In this document: positions 47,627 through 59,947 of the stretch, piece by piece
Numbering within the stretch: position 1 is the first letter of the stretch
How the letters are laid out: every line of letters begins with the position of its first letter
Assembly: GCF_009727055.1 (NCBI RefSeq)
Contig: NC_052354.1
Span: 55,743,373-55,807,372, forward strand
Source of the DNA: Benincasa hispida
Lineage: Eukaryota; Streptophyta; Magnoliopsida; Cucurbitales; Cucurbitaceae
DNA length: 64,000 nt
Direction of reading: 5' to 3'
Notes under the pieces: generated by a model
What the model was told of the DNA's origin: nothing
The model's input: only the letters and a program-made list of their open reading frames with translations
Database searches by the model: none
Program-made: the position numbers and the translations under genes

Positions 47627-49035
47627 GACTAATATCGCAATACTTGTCAAAGTTCAATTCAATGTATGACTTCCAAATGAAAATCAATGTAAGCAAAATC
47701 ACACAACTTGCCAAGGTTATATGGTAGAGTTTGATATTTTCACTTTAGCTTTTTATGATTTAGAGTGTACTTTCAATTCGGTAACTTTGATCTTGGAATT
47801 TTTAATTTAGTTGTTAATAGTTTGAGACTAGGGCCTATTTGGATTGACGTGTGAAAAAATGTATTTTGAAAAAAGATCTTTTTTATCTAAATATTTTTAA
47901 AATAAAAATTGAATAAGATACATTTGAAAAGATATTTGAATGGTTGTCAAACAGTCTAATTTATTTTTTAAATTAAATACTTGAAAATGAATCCCGAACA
48001 TATGAGGATTGTTATGTAATTTCCGTTAAACCTTACAAGTCACGTTTCTACCCTAAAAAACGTGCATCCATTTTTTTTTTAATTAAATGTTTTGCCACAT
48101 TGTAGAAGAATGTATCACTTAAGTAACAACGTCTTTGGTTTGTAAACATATGTCAACTATTAATACCAAACGAAAATTTTTAAAACTGTAATAAACTCAT
48201 ATGAAATAAAGTATACAACTATAACCAACCAACAGATATATGTTTGACCTAAATTATATAGATAAAGTTTGTAATTTAATATTGTCGAACCAGAACTTTC
48301 ATCTAATCACAAATTGTCGTGTCATTAATTGAATCGATCACAAAATTATATATTGATTAAATTGTGATCAATTACAAATTAACTTATCATCCATTCAAAT
48401 AAACGAACAATGTACGCAAATACAAAGTCCTTGAAAACTCTAGAAAGAAAATGTCACATTTTACTAGATCGACTCAATTATAAGTAATCAAAATCACAAC
48501 GTTATAACTTAAAAGAGTATGTATAAATACTATACTAGTTGAACTCTGTTAATTTTGGCATGTAATTCAAAATATTTAAGACGTAGAAGATTCAGCAACT
48601 AAAAGATTTCAATCATCGATTCTCCATAGATCGAAGTTTTAATAGAAGAGAAAACACAAAACAACCAAACACCAGAGAGAGTGTAACACTTCTACACAAA
48701 CTAATAAAATAAAGTTTACTTATATGAATTAATTTTTATTTAGAAAATATAGTATAGATATTAGATTTTTTATTTCAATATACGAGGTGGAAAATCGAAT
48801 CTCATATCTAAAAGTCGATAGAACACGTTTGTGCTAATTAAACTATATGTTCATTTGGGTTTCTTTCGTGAAATTATATGTTAACAACTCACATTAAAAA
48901 AAAAAAGAAAAGAAAAGAAAAACAAATAATTCATGGTGAAAGCAAGGTCCAAAATGCCAATGAAAATATCGACATCGATGAATATCTTTATAAAAACAAA
49001 AACAAAAAAATAAAAATAAAAATACATTTAAATCA
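47627..49035. other. AT-rich spacer
   Basis: No gene found. The frame at 48878-49129 is a lysine-rich composition artefact that runs into the fold-back element. The motif AATGAAAATATCGA at 48958-48971 is shared with 34.8 kb. Confidence 0.5.
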
Positions 49036-51498
49036 GGAAAAATTGTACAAAATGACCAAAAAAGCAAAAACTTTTCTAGGTTTGACACTCTCTAAAAACT
49101 TGTTTGTTATGCAGCATTTTGGCATGTGAAATATCATTTTTACCTTCGATATTAAATGACCTCTTCACTTGTATTACCTACGTCTCTTTGTCTTTTCCCT
49201 TAACAACAACGAAACGGAAATTTAAAGTCATTAAAAACTAAAGATATTTTAACATTTTGCTTACTTTATAAGCATGGTTGGAAAGAACGCAAAAAATCAT
49301 ATGAAAACAAGTGGCCATTTAGTTAAAACAGAGTTGTATCGAAAAAGATATGACAAAAACGAAATTATCGTTTGCGTAGAAAAAGTGTGCGATCGCTGAC
49401 ATCAGTGTACACGATCGCCCAGTTTTCATTTTGCAATTGTATTTTGGTCATATCTTCGTCAATACAACTCCGTTTTGCTAAATGACCACTTCTTTTTATA
49501 CGGTTTTTTTTTCGTGTTCTTTCTAACCATGCATGTAAACTGAATAAAAACTTAAATAATCTTTGACTTTATTACTCCAAAAGTAAATTTTATCTAAGTT
49601 TAAATGTTATAGTGCCATTTATATTTATTAATTATTAGCATTTTGCTCAACTTAGAAGCATAATCAGAAATAACATAAAAAATGTATGGTCATTTAGCTA
49701 CAAGAGAGTTGCATCGACAAATATATGACAAAAACAGAACTACCGTTTGTGCAGAAAAAAATGTGATCACTGACATCAGCATATGCGATCGCTTAGTTTT
49801 CACTTTGCAATTTTGTTTTGGTCATATCTTTGTCGATACAACTTCATTTTTGCTAAATGACTATTAATTTTCATACGTTTTTTCGTGTTATTTTCAACCA
49901 TGCATATAAACGGAATAAAAACTTAAATAATCTTTTACTTTATTACTCCAAAAGTAAAATTTATCTAAGTTTAAATGTTATAATTCCATTTATATTCATT
50001 ATTTCTTTATCATTTTGCTCATTTTATAAGCATAATAAAAAAAAACCACGAAAAAACGTAAGAAAATGAGTGGTCATTTAGCTAAAATGGAGTTGTATCG
50101 ATGAAGATATAACACAAACAAAATTGCAAAGCGATCGCGCTCCATGATGTAAGCGATCACTCACCATGACATCAACGATCGTCCACCATGACGTCAGCGA
50201 TCACCCACCTTTTCTACATGCACAATAATTTTTTTGTCATATCTTTGTCTATACAATTATGTTTTAGCTAAATGACCACTCGTTTTCATACGTTTTTTCG
50301 TGTTCTTTCTGATTATGCTTGCAAATTTAGCAAAATGCTAAACAATAATGAATATAAATGACACTATAATATTTAAACTTAGATAAATTTTACTTTTGGA
50401 GTAATAAAGTCAAAGATTTTTTTATTTTTTTTTATTCAATTTACATGCATGGTTGAAAAGAAAACGAAAAAATGTATGAAAACGAGTAGTCATTTAACAA
50501 AAACGGAGTTGTATTAACGAAGATATGACCAAAACAAAATTGCAAAACGAAAACCAAGTGATCGCATAGCTAATGTCAATGATCACTTACATCATCACTT
50601 CTGCTGACATAAGCCATCACTAGGATTGGCAAAAATCTCTGTGGGATCGGGTCCCCGCCCTGATCCCCGATTTGACCGAGGGTGGGGGTCAAATCGGAGA
50701 TAAAAAACAGATCCCCGACCAAGGACGGGGAGGGGATGGGGATTATATACGTACATACATACATACATACATACAAATATAACAGTAGCTATTTTATTCT
50801 TTTAACCTTTTACTTTTTTAATTATCTTAAACTTTTTATTAAATTTAAAATGTTTTTAATTATTAATTTAAATGAATAAAATAATAATACTACTACTTTG
50901 TTATATTAATTATTTAAAATTTGAATATAAATATCAAAATTTAATTGATTTTAAATAAATAAATAATTAAAAAGAAAAAATATGAACAGGAAATTTTTTT
51001 TTCCGTGGGGACTCGATCTTCGACTCCCCAAAACGGGGAATGGGGCATGGACAGGGATTATAAATCCCCACAGGGACATGGATGGGGAGTGCATCCCCGG
51101 CCCCGCTCCGCCCGTTGCCAACCCTAATCATCGCGTCTACTACTATTAACGATCCCACATTTTTTCTATGCAAACGATGATTTTGTTTTTTATCATATCT
51201 TTGCCGATACAACTCCGTTTTAACTAAATGACCACTCGTTTTCATATGATTTTTCCATGCTTATAAAGTAAGCAAAATGTTAAAGAACTTTTAGTTTTAA
51301 ATGATTGTAAATTTTCATTTTGTTGTCATTGGAAGAGAAAGCAAAAATGAGACGTAGGTAACACAAATGAATAGCACATTTAATATTGAGGGTAAAAGTG
51401 GTACTTCATGGCCAAAACAGTCAATAACAAACAAGTTTTTAAAAATAGGCCAGTTATAGAAATGTTTTTACTTTTTAGGTCATTTTGTATACTTTTCC
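49036..51498. mobile_element. fold-back element of nested palindromic units (MULE-like?)
   Basis: The 5' arm (49036-49275, starting GGAAAAATTGTACAAAATGACC) is matched in inverse at 51253-51498. Between the arms lie four units of about 230-290 bp, at about 49285-49530, 49665-49910, 50035-50330 and 50445-51260. Each is itself an inverted repeat: GTCATTTAGCTAAAA, GTTGTATCGA and GATATGAC on the left, mirrored on the right, around a GC-richer core with GCGATCGC or TGACATCA words. Spacers of about 110 bp with TTTATTACTCCAAAAGTAAA separate the units and are inverted after the third. No protein is coded. The flanks TTTAAATCA and TTAATTCGA may be a decayed 9-bp duplication. A hAT MITE interrupts the fourth unit. 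Confidence 0.8.
50621..51126. mobile_element. hAT-type MITE with CCCCG-rich subtermini, inside the fold-back element
   Basis: Ends TAGGATTGGCAA and TTGCCAACCCTA are inverted with one mismatch. Both subtermini are rich in GGGGA/CCCCG, and the middle is AT-rich with an (ATAC)n run at 50751-50775. The flanking octamers GCCATCAC and ATCATCGC agree at five positions at best. Removing the element restores the fourth palindromic unit, so it inserted after the fold-back element was formed. Confidence 0.7.
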
Positions 51499-51807
51499 TT
51501 AATTCGATAAACAACGGCCTATTCGGTAGAGAAATTAAAAACATAAGTTTTAAAACAATGGATTTAATGAAATGAAAGCATGGTTGTATTTCATATTCAA
51601 CTTAGATTTTAATATAAACAATTATTGAAAATGTGTTTGATATTATATATTTATAAATCATAAAACTAGTTGTAGTTACCTACTGCTATTTGGTTGACAA
51701 TAAACTATTATTAATTTATTTCTGAAGATTACTTATGTTAAAAATTTTATATAGTTATTATTTTTGTAATATTATGTGATTTATAATACATTACATTATA
51801 CATATTT
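51499..51807. other. short AT-rich spacer
   Basis: Nothing recognised between the fold-back element and the next LTR fragment. Confidence 0.5.
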
Positions 51808-51975
51808 GTTGGGGTCGATACCTTAAATCTCGCGGGCTTGTAATTTGTAATTGTATTTATACAAACTCATTATTTATCTAATAAAATAAATTATATTTTA
51901 TTTGACATTTAGTTGCATTAACCCAAAAATTGATAAACGAGACACACACATTCAATTGCTTCCACTTTGGGGTAT
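51808..51975 (+). mobile_element. LTR-B, internally deleted copy
   Basis: TGTTGGGGTCGATACCTTAA starts an LTR-B that reads normally for about 120 bases (to CATTAACCC), then jumps to the last part of the LTR. TTGGTATCAATGG at 51980-51992 looks like a decayed primer-binding site right after it. A large internal deletion of the LTR is inferred. Confidence 0.55.
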
Positions 51976-53559
51976 TTCAAACCCTTCAATTGGTATCAAT
52001 GGTCATGCCTCTAATTTTTTTTTTCAAATATCAATTTAGAATTTTTGATGGGTGTATAATCTTCATTTTGGATGTTGATGGGTTGCACTTGGATGTTCCG
52101 AAATCGGAATAGAATTTTCTGCTTTAGTTCAATTGGTTTGTAAGGATCCGGTGTATTTTTGGGCATTTGATTATTGCAATTAAGTATGTGTTTAGTTCTT
52201 GTTGTTTGCGGTGAGATTCCAACTTTAATTTGGAGAAATTTGGAGTAAGAATGGAGTAATAATGGATGAACCGACGAAGCAGATAAAGCATTATGTCCTA
52301 GAGCATAAGGTTGGAGTGTCGCGACGCTTGCTCTACGTTGTAATGCAGAAAGCCCAGCTTCGCTATGCTCCAATTGCAGTGTAGGGGTACGCTACGGCAA
52401 GACAAAAGCTAGCGTTGCAACGCTCCAGAACATGGTAGCGCTCGTCAAGTTACAGTTTCAAATCGTGGATTTAGCTTACCTGAAGACAATTTTGCTATTT
52501 TATGTATTTATTAATTATTAATTTGTAATAATTAGTTATTTTATTTATTTTTCATTAATTAAATTAATATAAGTGTTATATTAATTTAATTAACGTTTTG
52601 GATGCCAATTTCGGTTCAATGTTGCTTTTATAATTTTATTATACATGTGATGTATGGTTTATTTATTAAGTATACTCATGCATCATATTCAATATAGTCG
52701 TTATATTATATGATAGCATGCATTTATAACATGTTTATGTATCATTTTATACTATAAGTGTTATAAATATATAGTCTGGATGGATAAATGAATGTTGTTT
52801 TATTTTCATTACTTTATTATATAATTATTATGTGTGCTGTAATAAAAATGGAGATACATGAAACATGATACCACTTTAGAAAAAAAAATATTTTTTTTAT
52901 TTATTTTTAAAGTATGTTATTAGATGCATATATATATTTTAATTATTTCATTAAACTTTATAAGTGTTATAAGTTTGTGAAATTAAAATTAAAATCTATA
53001 AACAATAATTGCATGTAAACATAGGTTAAATAAAATTTAAATGATTTAAAATTGATTTCACATAGACCTATGTTAATAATATTTCTAATGAGATTATAAA
53101 TAGATTTAAAATTTTAATTCTCTTTTAATATGATTAAATTGGATTAAATAAAAGATTAAATTTATAACATAGTTATCTATAAGGGACCTTTGTCTAAGGA
53201 ATATTTTGTCTAGGTTGAGGTATTTAAGCTGACGGAAATGGAACACCCCCTACCTGGGAACTGACCTAGAACATAAATTAGATAAATATGTTATAAGCAT
53301 GCAAGGAATGATTAATGTTTATTAAAGTGTTTAATAAACAATAATCATTGTTGTTAAACTATCCAATATAAAAGTTATATTGGACAAATTTAACAATCAC
53401 TTAGCAAAAATGTTAGCCAGTTTTCTCTAAGTAAATGAACCCTAGGTTTAAAACACTCAGTGGGAGGAAAATGATGTATATGATACTTCACTTTCCTTTC
53501 ACATTTCTCCCTAAAGTTTACACTGTGAGATCTATGCTTGGCCTCAAGGCACCTTTGCT
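51976..53559 (+). mobile_element. noncoding internal region of an LTR-B element
   Basis: Following the decayed primer site there is no open frame for gag or pol in 1.6 kb, only AT-rich text with a GC-richer patch (52300-52450) that contains the 14-bp palindrome AGCGTTGCAACGCT (52411-52424). A stretch at 53170-53560 (GACGGAAATGGAACACCCCC; CTCAAGGCACCTTTGCT) resembles the internal part of large noncoding LTR elements. Interrupted at 53560 by LTR-C. Confidence 0.5.
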
Positions 53560-55249
53560 TGTTGATAACTTGTAGAAATACAAGTTATTTTTTGCTCTTA
53601 AGTTAGAACAACTAAGGTTTTTAATGATAAACTCTCCTCATTTTTAGTAGAAACGCAGGGTTTATTCAAACATCAGCAAACTCATGCAAAAGAAATTTTA
53701 TTACTGAATATCGCGGCACTAATGCACTGTATTGCAGGATTTCAATGTAATAATTAACATTAACGCATTAGACAAGTGTCGCAGGAAAGGCTCTAACGCA
53801 TAACCATGCGTCGGAGGGAGTTCAACGCAGAGAAGAATTATTGCTCCAGGCTGATTGTGTCACATCACTACTTGCAAGTATGGGCACCTGCAGCAGGCAG
53901 CGTCTGAAAAGCTTCCAAGAGTCAGGCAGCCAACCAGGGCATGGACGTTTAATGCTGACCAGGGCATGAACTTTAATGCTGCTCATTCACCAAGTGGACG
54001 TGACCAACACCTATAAATAGATGAAGTTCCTCCAGAGTTAAAAGTTTGAAAAATCATCAAGATCCTTACTCTCTGTACATTGTAGTTATAGTCTTAGTTC
54101 TATAGAAGCTGTGTCGTGGTGTTGAGACGATCAAAATGGTTGAGAATCACCAACACCGTCGGTCGGGGAACGGAGGAAACCACTCTTGAGAAAGGTACTC
54201 CGTCCACTGCCTACAAATGATTGTACACAACGAGATTGAGCCAAAGAACTACAAGAGATTGTATTCTTTGGCTTGACTCAAATTCCTTCTTATTTATCGC
54301 TTTCACTCCATTCGATTGAATATTGTTTTTGTAAAGACTCATTGTTCTTTATAAAATTCATATGTTTGATCCATCATACTTACTATTGTTTATCTCTTGT
54401 TTATGTTGAACGCATTAATACTTTATGCACAACTTCATTCTAACGCTCAAGCCAACTTGATAACTTGGTAAAAGCATCTTTAACTTAGATTGTTCGAAAG
54501 AATAACTAAGCTACATCAAGTAGAACGCCTAGTACAGCTAGTGATAGAGTTACTGGTGTTTCCTGATTCTGTGTTAGACGCATACATCCTAGAGATAGGC
54601 TTTGTATGTTATTCGCATTGAGAAGTATTGAATAAGGTCTAACGCATAAACAAAAAGATAAGCAAACTATTCCATCTCATCCATATCACATCTTAGTTGT
54701 GTACATTCATCTTAGACCGATGCGTCCACCTACCTTAAATTCCATTTTCGCATGACCCATCATTCACCACTCAACTCTTTTGTATCTTCTTGCACAGGCA
54801 CACCAAGTTAGTGTAAATAATACATTTCTCATATTCATTTAGGAAAACCCCTACAGTAGATACAATGCAAGGTCTACGTTTGGTTAACTGAATTCCTGAG
54901 ATCCCCTGGACTTGCTAGGAACCTACATTAGATTTATACTTGGGTCTGGTTTAGGAAAACTTGAACGTCATTAGAAGGAGTTGTGTGCGTTCTGTGCATA
55001 TTACTAATGCCCCAATGCGTTACCATTACTTAGACGTATCAAAGCATAAACGCATCACTTATACTTAGAACTTATTTCTCCTATTTATTCTATACAATAC
55101 ACTTCTAGAACATCTCACGATAGCAACGAACACTTGTGTCCCTTATGGATAGTGTTTGCATAGGTCAATAACAAGGTGAATAGAGAGAGTGTTTATAGTA
55201 AGTAGGAGAGGGACGTGTATCAACTGAAAGGATATGTAAATACTCATTG
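53560..55249 (+). mobile_element. LTR-C, probable solo LTR
   Basis: Starts TGTTGATAACTTGTAGAAAT and ends perhaps at AAATACTCA, about 1690 bp. TTGCT on the left and TTGCA on the right would be a 4-of-5 target duplication, which is weak. It contains a TATA box (CTATAAATAG, 54011-54020) and no protein-coding frame. Words of the AACGCAT/ATGCGT type recur about a dozen times through it. The 3' boundary is uncertain. Confidence 0.5.
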
Positions 55250-55699
55250 CAAAAAATCACGTCCTAATTTTAATTTTACATAACGCACAAATAATATATG
55301 TGATGGGAACATAATACACATGATCAATTAAGCATACATATATTTATAGAAATTAAGAAGAAGAAAAGATTTGGAAAACGTACCCTTAAAGACTAGTCTC
55401 TTCACGATTTCCTCTCCAAAAACTTCAAACACGAACAATAAAAAACACAGCAATAAGTGTTCAAAAACAACAAACACCACTGCGAGGAGACCTCGGTATT
55501 CGCGTGGTAGAGAACCGTAGAGAGTTTGTGGACTTCTTTGAATAATTTGAAGAGGGAATGATTTTGTTTTGAGAGAAAACACTGTTCCAAAATCTTCAAC
55601 AACTTCAATAGTTTCAACACCTTACAACTCCAACACATTTTGGAGTATGTATAATAGTGTAAGTTGAAGATGAAAGAACATTTATTTTCATCTTCCAAA
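55250..55699. other. probable retroelement remnant, unresolved
   Basis: AT-rich, with open frames of low credibility (55328-55582 and 55402-55698, minus, Phe/Leu-rich). The text GGAGACCTCGGTATTCGCGTGGTAG resembles the U5 part of LTR-B in inverted form. No gene claimed. Confidence 0.3.
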
Positions 55700-56402
55700 T
55701 AATAATGAGAGAAATTATTGAAGAAAAAGGAAGGTTTATAAATTATTTGAAGAAAATGAAAGGTTTATGTAATTAAAAACACATATAATTAAATAAAATT
55801 AATTTCCATTTAATTAATGTATACTTTAATTAACAACCTATTTTATGTAATTAAATAAAACTAATTTTTATTAACTTATATATACACTTTAATTTAATAT
55901 TATAAAAACAAATTCTCTCAATTATTTAATGACCCTTTGGAAATACAGAAGCACAGAATACTCAATTCTCATTGTAGAGAAACTCTGACAATACCCAACT
56001 CCTTAGTGTTATTGTGCAGAATTTTCTCTAAACCATAAATCCTCTTTACTCTCCAAAACCTTATTCTTCTCTCCCTCTCTCAATAGTTGGATACCACCTA
56101 TCCCTCTATTGGAATCCCAGAGAATAACGAGGTAATTCTCGTGGTAGAGTTCGAGATCGCTCAAGGAGTTATTCGTGATCAAGACCATTTAGAGATTCGT
56201 TTGTTGAAACTTTGGAGAGGATTGTTCGTGGAACTTGGGGAATCTACAAATGTAAGAATCGTTCTAACCCTCTCCCCTATAGCATGGTATTTTACGTGTT
56301 TATAAATTATGTTTAGTACAATGACTTTGTTTATTGTAAAAATAGAATTGCGGGATGCAAGGCGATCTCACATGAGAACGCTTCTGCTGCGAGATCCAAT
56401 CA
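55700..56402 (+). mobile_element. LTR-B, 3' half
   Basis: From about 56060, CAATAGTTGGATACCACCTA and GAATCCCAGAGAATAACGAG match in reverse the text at 58330-58250 of the minus-strand LTR-B. It ends GCGAGATCCAATCA, paired with the minus-strand LTR end. The 5' part is missing or too decayed to follow. The frame at 56087-56305 is within the U5-like region and not a gene. Confidence 0.5.
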
Positions 56403-56467
56403 TTCACTTTTGTATTAGTATAACCTTTATGATGTATACAACACTAGCTTTAGGACAAGCTAGAGAT

Positions 56468-57060
56468 TGTTGGGGTTGATGCCCTAAATCTTGTGGGTAT
56501 TGTAGTTTATAATTATAAGTACAAACAATTTATTTATTTAATAAAATCTAAGGTATTTTATTTGACATTTAGTAGCATTAACCCACAAAACCAATAAAAT
56601 AACATATGAGGTTATCTTTTGTAGCTTAAACATGTGTGTAGAGACATATAGGTGGATCATGTTTAAGTGATCTAAATGGTCTATAGTAGATGGATAAGGT
56701 TGAGTACCTTATCCTAGTGACACTATGAATATGACCCGCTTTGTAGATATTAAAATTGTTGTAAAGTGCTACAAATGATTTGATCATGATCATTCATGTA
56801 GAGACATGTGAGCGGGGGTATTCTATATAAAAGGGTTTGTACAAGACTGGAGCACGAAATGAATAGTCTCATTATATAATGTCGTTAATAATAGAGACTT
56901 ACATTCACTAGGATGACCATAGGTGATATGACTTGAATCCTAAGTAAGTTGTGAACTCATATCTATGAAGACAGTTCTTTGATTTACATGGATGAGGGTG
57001 GCCAAATCGCTAACTCAATAAATCTACCATTTTAGAGATTCGTCAGAACTGGGAACATAT
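56468..57060 (+). mobile_element. LTR-B, 5' part
   Basis: TGTTGGGGTTGATGCCCTAA starts it, followed by the family landmarks (ACATATAGGTGGATCATG; GACATGTGAGCGGGGGTA; GACCATAGGTGATATGAC) to about 57060, where the match stops. It starts only 65 bp after another LTR-B end at 56402. Confidence 0.7.
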
Positions 57061-57994
57061 GAATGATTAATGCAAATTCCTTTTTCATTGTAAAATATAA
57101 CTCCTATATTTAACAATCATTAAGCATCATCAACCATCATGTCATCCTACATTATAACAATTATAACATTGTATGATGCATGAACATGCTTCATGTACCA
57201 TACATCTAAATAATATAACATTTATATTAAGATGCATGAACATGCTAATTTAATCATGCATCCAAAAACATGACATTTATATTTAGACATGATGCATTAA
57301 CATTTTTATCATAAAGTGGGATTTTAATCTAAATGGTATACATTATGCACCATTCAACTAATTCAATTCATACGTTTCATGCATAATTAAATTAATTAGC
57401 AATTAATTGGACCGAATTTTGGCATTCTAAAATTAATTAAATTAATATAACTAATTTATATTAATCTAATTAATTAAAATAAAATAAAAATACAAAAAAA
57501 ATACATTAGAGGATTCAAAACCACAACCCCAAAGTCTAGGTAAAGGCTACAACCAACACACCAACCAACAAAATGATATTACTACACGTGTGTTTAAAAG
57601 ATATGTTGTTTTGCAGCGCTACACGTAGTACAACAACCTCGAACAAACACAACGCCTGCCTTCTGCCTCACATTGTAGCGTTGCGACTCTACTAGGCAGA
57701 ATGCCCCTTTTTAGTGATTTTTACTCCGAACTTGCTCTGTTTTGCACTAATCTTTTCAGGCAAACTTGCTCATGACTGACATGGACTTACAGACTCGAAG
57801 AAAAAAAATTAGATGTCCAAAATACAACAAGCCCTTACATTTTAATCAAATTAAAACACAAGTTCTATGTGCCAAAAATCGTAAACATCCAATATTGTTA
57901 ACCGATGCTCAAACATTCAAAATGCAGAACAGAAACCCCACCTCTAAGCTCATTTTTTGTTTAAAAAATATTAAGAACGAAGATGTAAGAAATT
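57061..57994 (-). mobile_element. internal region next to the minus-strand LTR-B
   Basis: Noncoding, AT-rich, with many ATGCATGAACATG-like repeats at 57170-57310 and a GC-richer patch with GTAGCGTTGCGAC at 57672-57684, the counterpart of the patch at 52300-52450. The frame at 57766-58002 (plus) lies against the direction of the element and is not supported. Confidence 0.45.
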
Positions 57995-58007
57995 GGCTCT
58001 GATACCA
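57995..58007 (-). promoter_or_regulatory. primer-binding site of the minus-strand LTR-B element
   Basis: The minus strand reads TGGTATCAGAGCC two bases beyond the end of the LTR, complementary to initiator tRNA-Met. Confidence 0.85.
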
Positions 58008-58335
58008 ATTATTGGAATCGAATCTCGAAAGGAAGCGTGTGAAGTATTGCATCTCGAAATTCCATTTTTAAAGAAACAAAAACAATCTTCTAAATAGAAG
58101 ATAAACATGTGAAAAGCATGCTTGAGAAGAAGCGAAATAAGAAGGAATAACCATTCTTACCTTTGAAGATTCTTGAGCTCCTAAAACGATCTTTTCGCTT
58201 TTTCGACCAACACAATCTCGAACATGAACGTCTCCTCAAACAATATTGAACACGACCACGAGAATAACCTTGTTATTCTCTAGGATTCTAATAGAAAGAT
58301 AGGTAGTATCCAATTATTGGAAGAGGGTGAAGAGT

Positions 58336-59947
58336 AGAGATGTCCACGAGGCGGGGTGAAGACGGGGAAGCCATCCCCGTCCCCGTCCCCGCCTCCTTAT
58401 ACTATTCCCCATCCCTCGAATTTTCCCGCTGGGGATAGGGTTCTCCGTGAGAAAAAATTCCCCTCCTTTGTCTTTTTAATTTTTCTTAAATCAAATATGG
58501 ACCTTTTCAATTCAATTTTAATTGAAACAAAACATTTTTTAGTGCAATTTTCAATAGAATATCATCAATTTTTCTATTAAAAACATTCATTCATAATCCA
58601 TCAATTATTCTCATTAAAATTCAACATAAACTTAAATAATAAAAACATCCATCTCATTAAAATTCAACTTAAACTTAAATAATATTCATTCATAATTCAT
58701 CAACTAATTTGAAAAAAAGTTACAACATGACAACAAACATCTTTGTTTAAGACACAACAAGCAACAACACTCCATTAACATCACCAAACTAAGCCACCAT
58801 CAACGAATTTCATCCAATTTTGCAAGGGATGATTCCTAAAAAAACACACACAAATAGTGTACATATTAATATAAATTAATATTAAATTATTAATAATAAT
58901 AATAATACACGAACTTATAACTTACATCATCTGGATCTCGACCCTCAAGAACATTTTCCAAAACTTTAGCATCTATAGGAGTATGCTTATCTATTTAAGA
59001 CATGTAAAAGGAAAATTATATATCAAATTATAAATAATAAAAGCTTATTAAATAAATTAAACGATTCATACCTTCCACCCATAACCAATCTTGAGTACAC
59101 ATCAAAGCTTCCAATAAATTTTTATGAATTTGAGAACGATGTGGACCTACGTGTCTACCACCAATACTGTTTATTGGGGTTGATTCGCTCATGTTCATGG
59201 ATGTTGGAGTTGAACCACCTTGTTCTAACTCATCATTATTCAATAGAGTCATTTTCAAATTTCACCTACAAATAGTCAAATAGTAACATTCAAATATCAA
59301 ACATACCAAAATTTCAGACATACAAAAAAATCAAATTTGAATTTATAACAGATCAGATTTCTAACCATTCAGAAATACCAAATCAAACATATCAAAAATC
59401 GTACATACATTCAGATTTATAATCATTCAGAAATACCAAAAATCAAATAAATAAAATAACTATAACTCATTTTATCTTTCAACAAAGCAGATCTGAAAGT
59501 AATATTCAGATTTTGGAGTCTCGAATATACCTTGGGGGAGAGTTGGCAAATTGGACAGCATATCGGTGGCCGAGTGACTGTGAGGGAGAGCCGGCGAAGA
59601 GGGATTCGAGTGACTGAGCCGGCGGGCGAGTGACTCTGAGTGACTGTCAAGTAACGATGGGTCAGTGGGCGAGTAGGAACGAGTCGAGATGATGGGCCGG
59701 TGGGCGAGTAGGAACGAGTCGAGATGATGGGCCGGTGGGCGAGTAGGGACGACCGGACAAGTGGGCGAGGAAGGACGACCGGACGAGTGGGAGAGCCGAC
59801 AGAGAGAGTAGGGAATATATTTCTCGTCCCCGGCCCCAAAATGTAAATGAGGAAAAAAAATCCCCACTCCTTCCCCCATTCCCCGTGTATTCAGGGATTC
59901 CCCGCCCCGTTCTGGGTGGGTCCCCACGAGTTAAATGGACATCTCTA
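58336..59947. mobile_element. hAT element with CCCCG-rich subtermini and transposase remnant
   Basis: The 1612-bp element starts TAGAGATGTCCA and ends TGGACATCTCTA, 12-bp perfect inverted termini. GTGAAGAG is duplicated at 58328-58335 and 59948-59955. Subtermini are crowded with GGGGA/CCCCG. Inside, a fragment of hAT transposase C-terminus lies on the minus strand and a G-rich repeat (GGGCGAGTAGGAACGAGTCG, twice near 59667-59725) lies near the right end. Frames through that right part (59423-59927, minus) give Pro/Ser/Arg-rich text and are not genes. It is the longest of the three family members here. Confidence 0.93.
59028..59258 (-). pseudogene. hAT transposase C-terminal fragment
   Basis: The 76-residue frame contains LEALMCTQDWL, a form of the conserved hAT dimerisation-region motif (family form VEALICTQNWL). 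The upstream catalytic parts are absent, so the element cannot move itself. Confidence 0.6.

Noticed and set aside
59423..59927. Two overlapping minus-strand frames of 138 and 151 residues, rich in Pro, Ser and Arg
   Set aside because: They run through the G-rich right subterminus and tandem repeat of the hAT element and past its coding remnant; no homology is visible.
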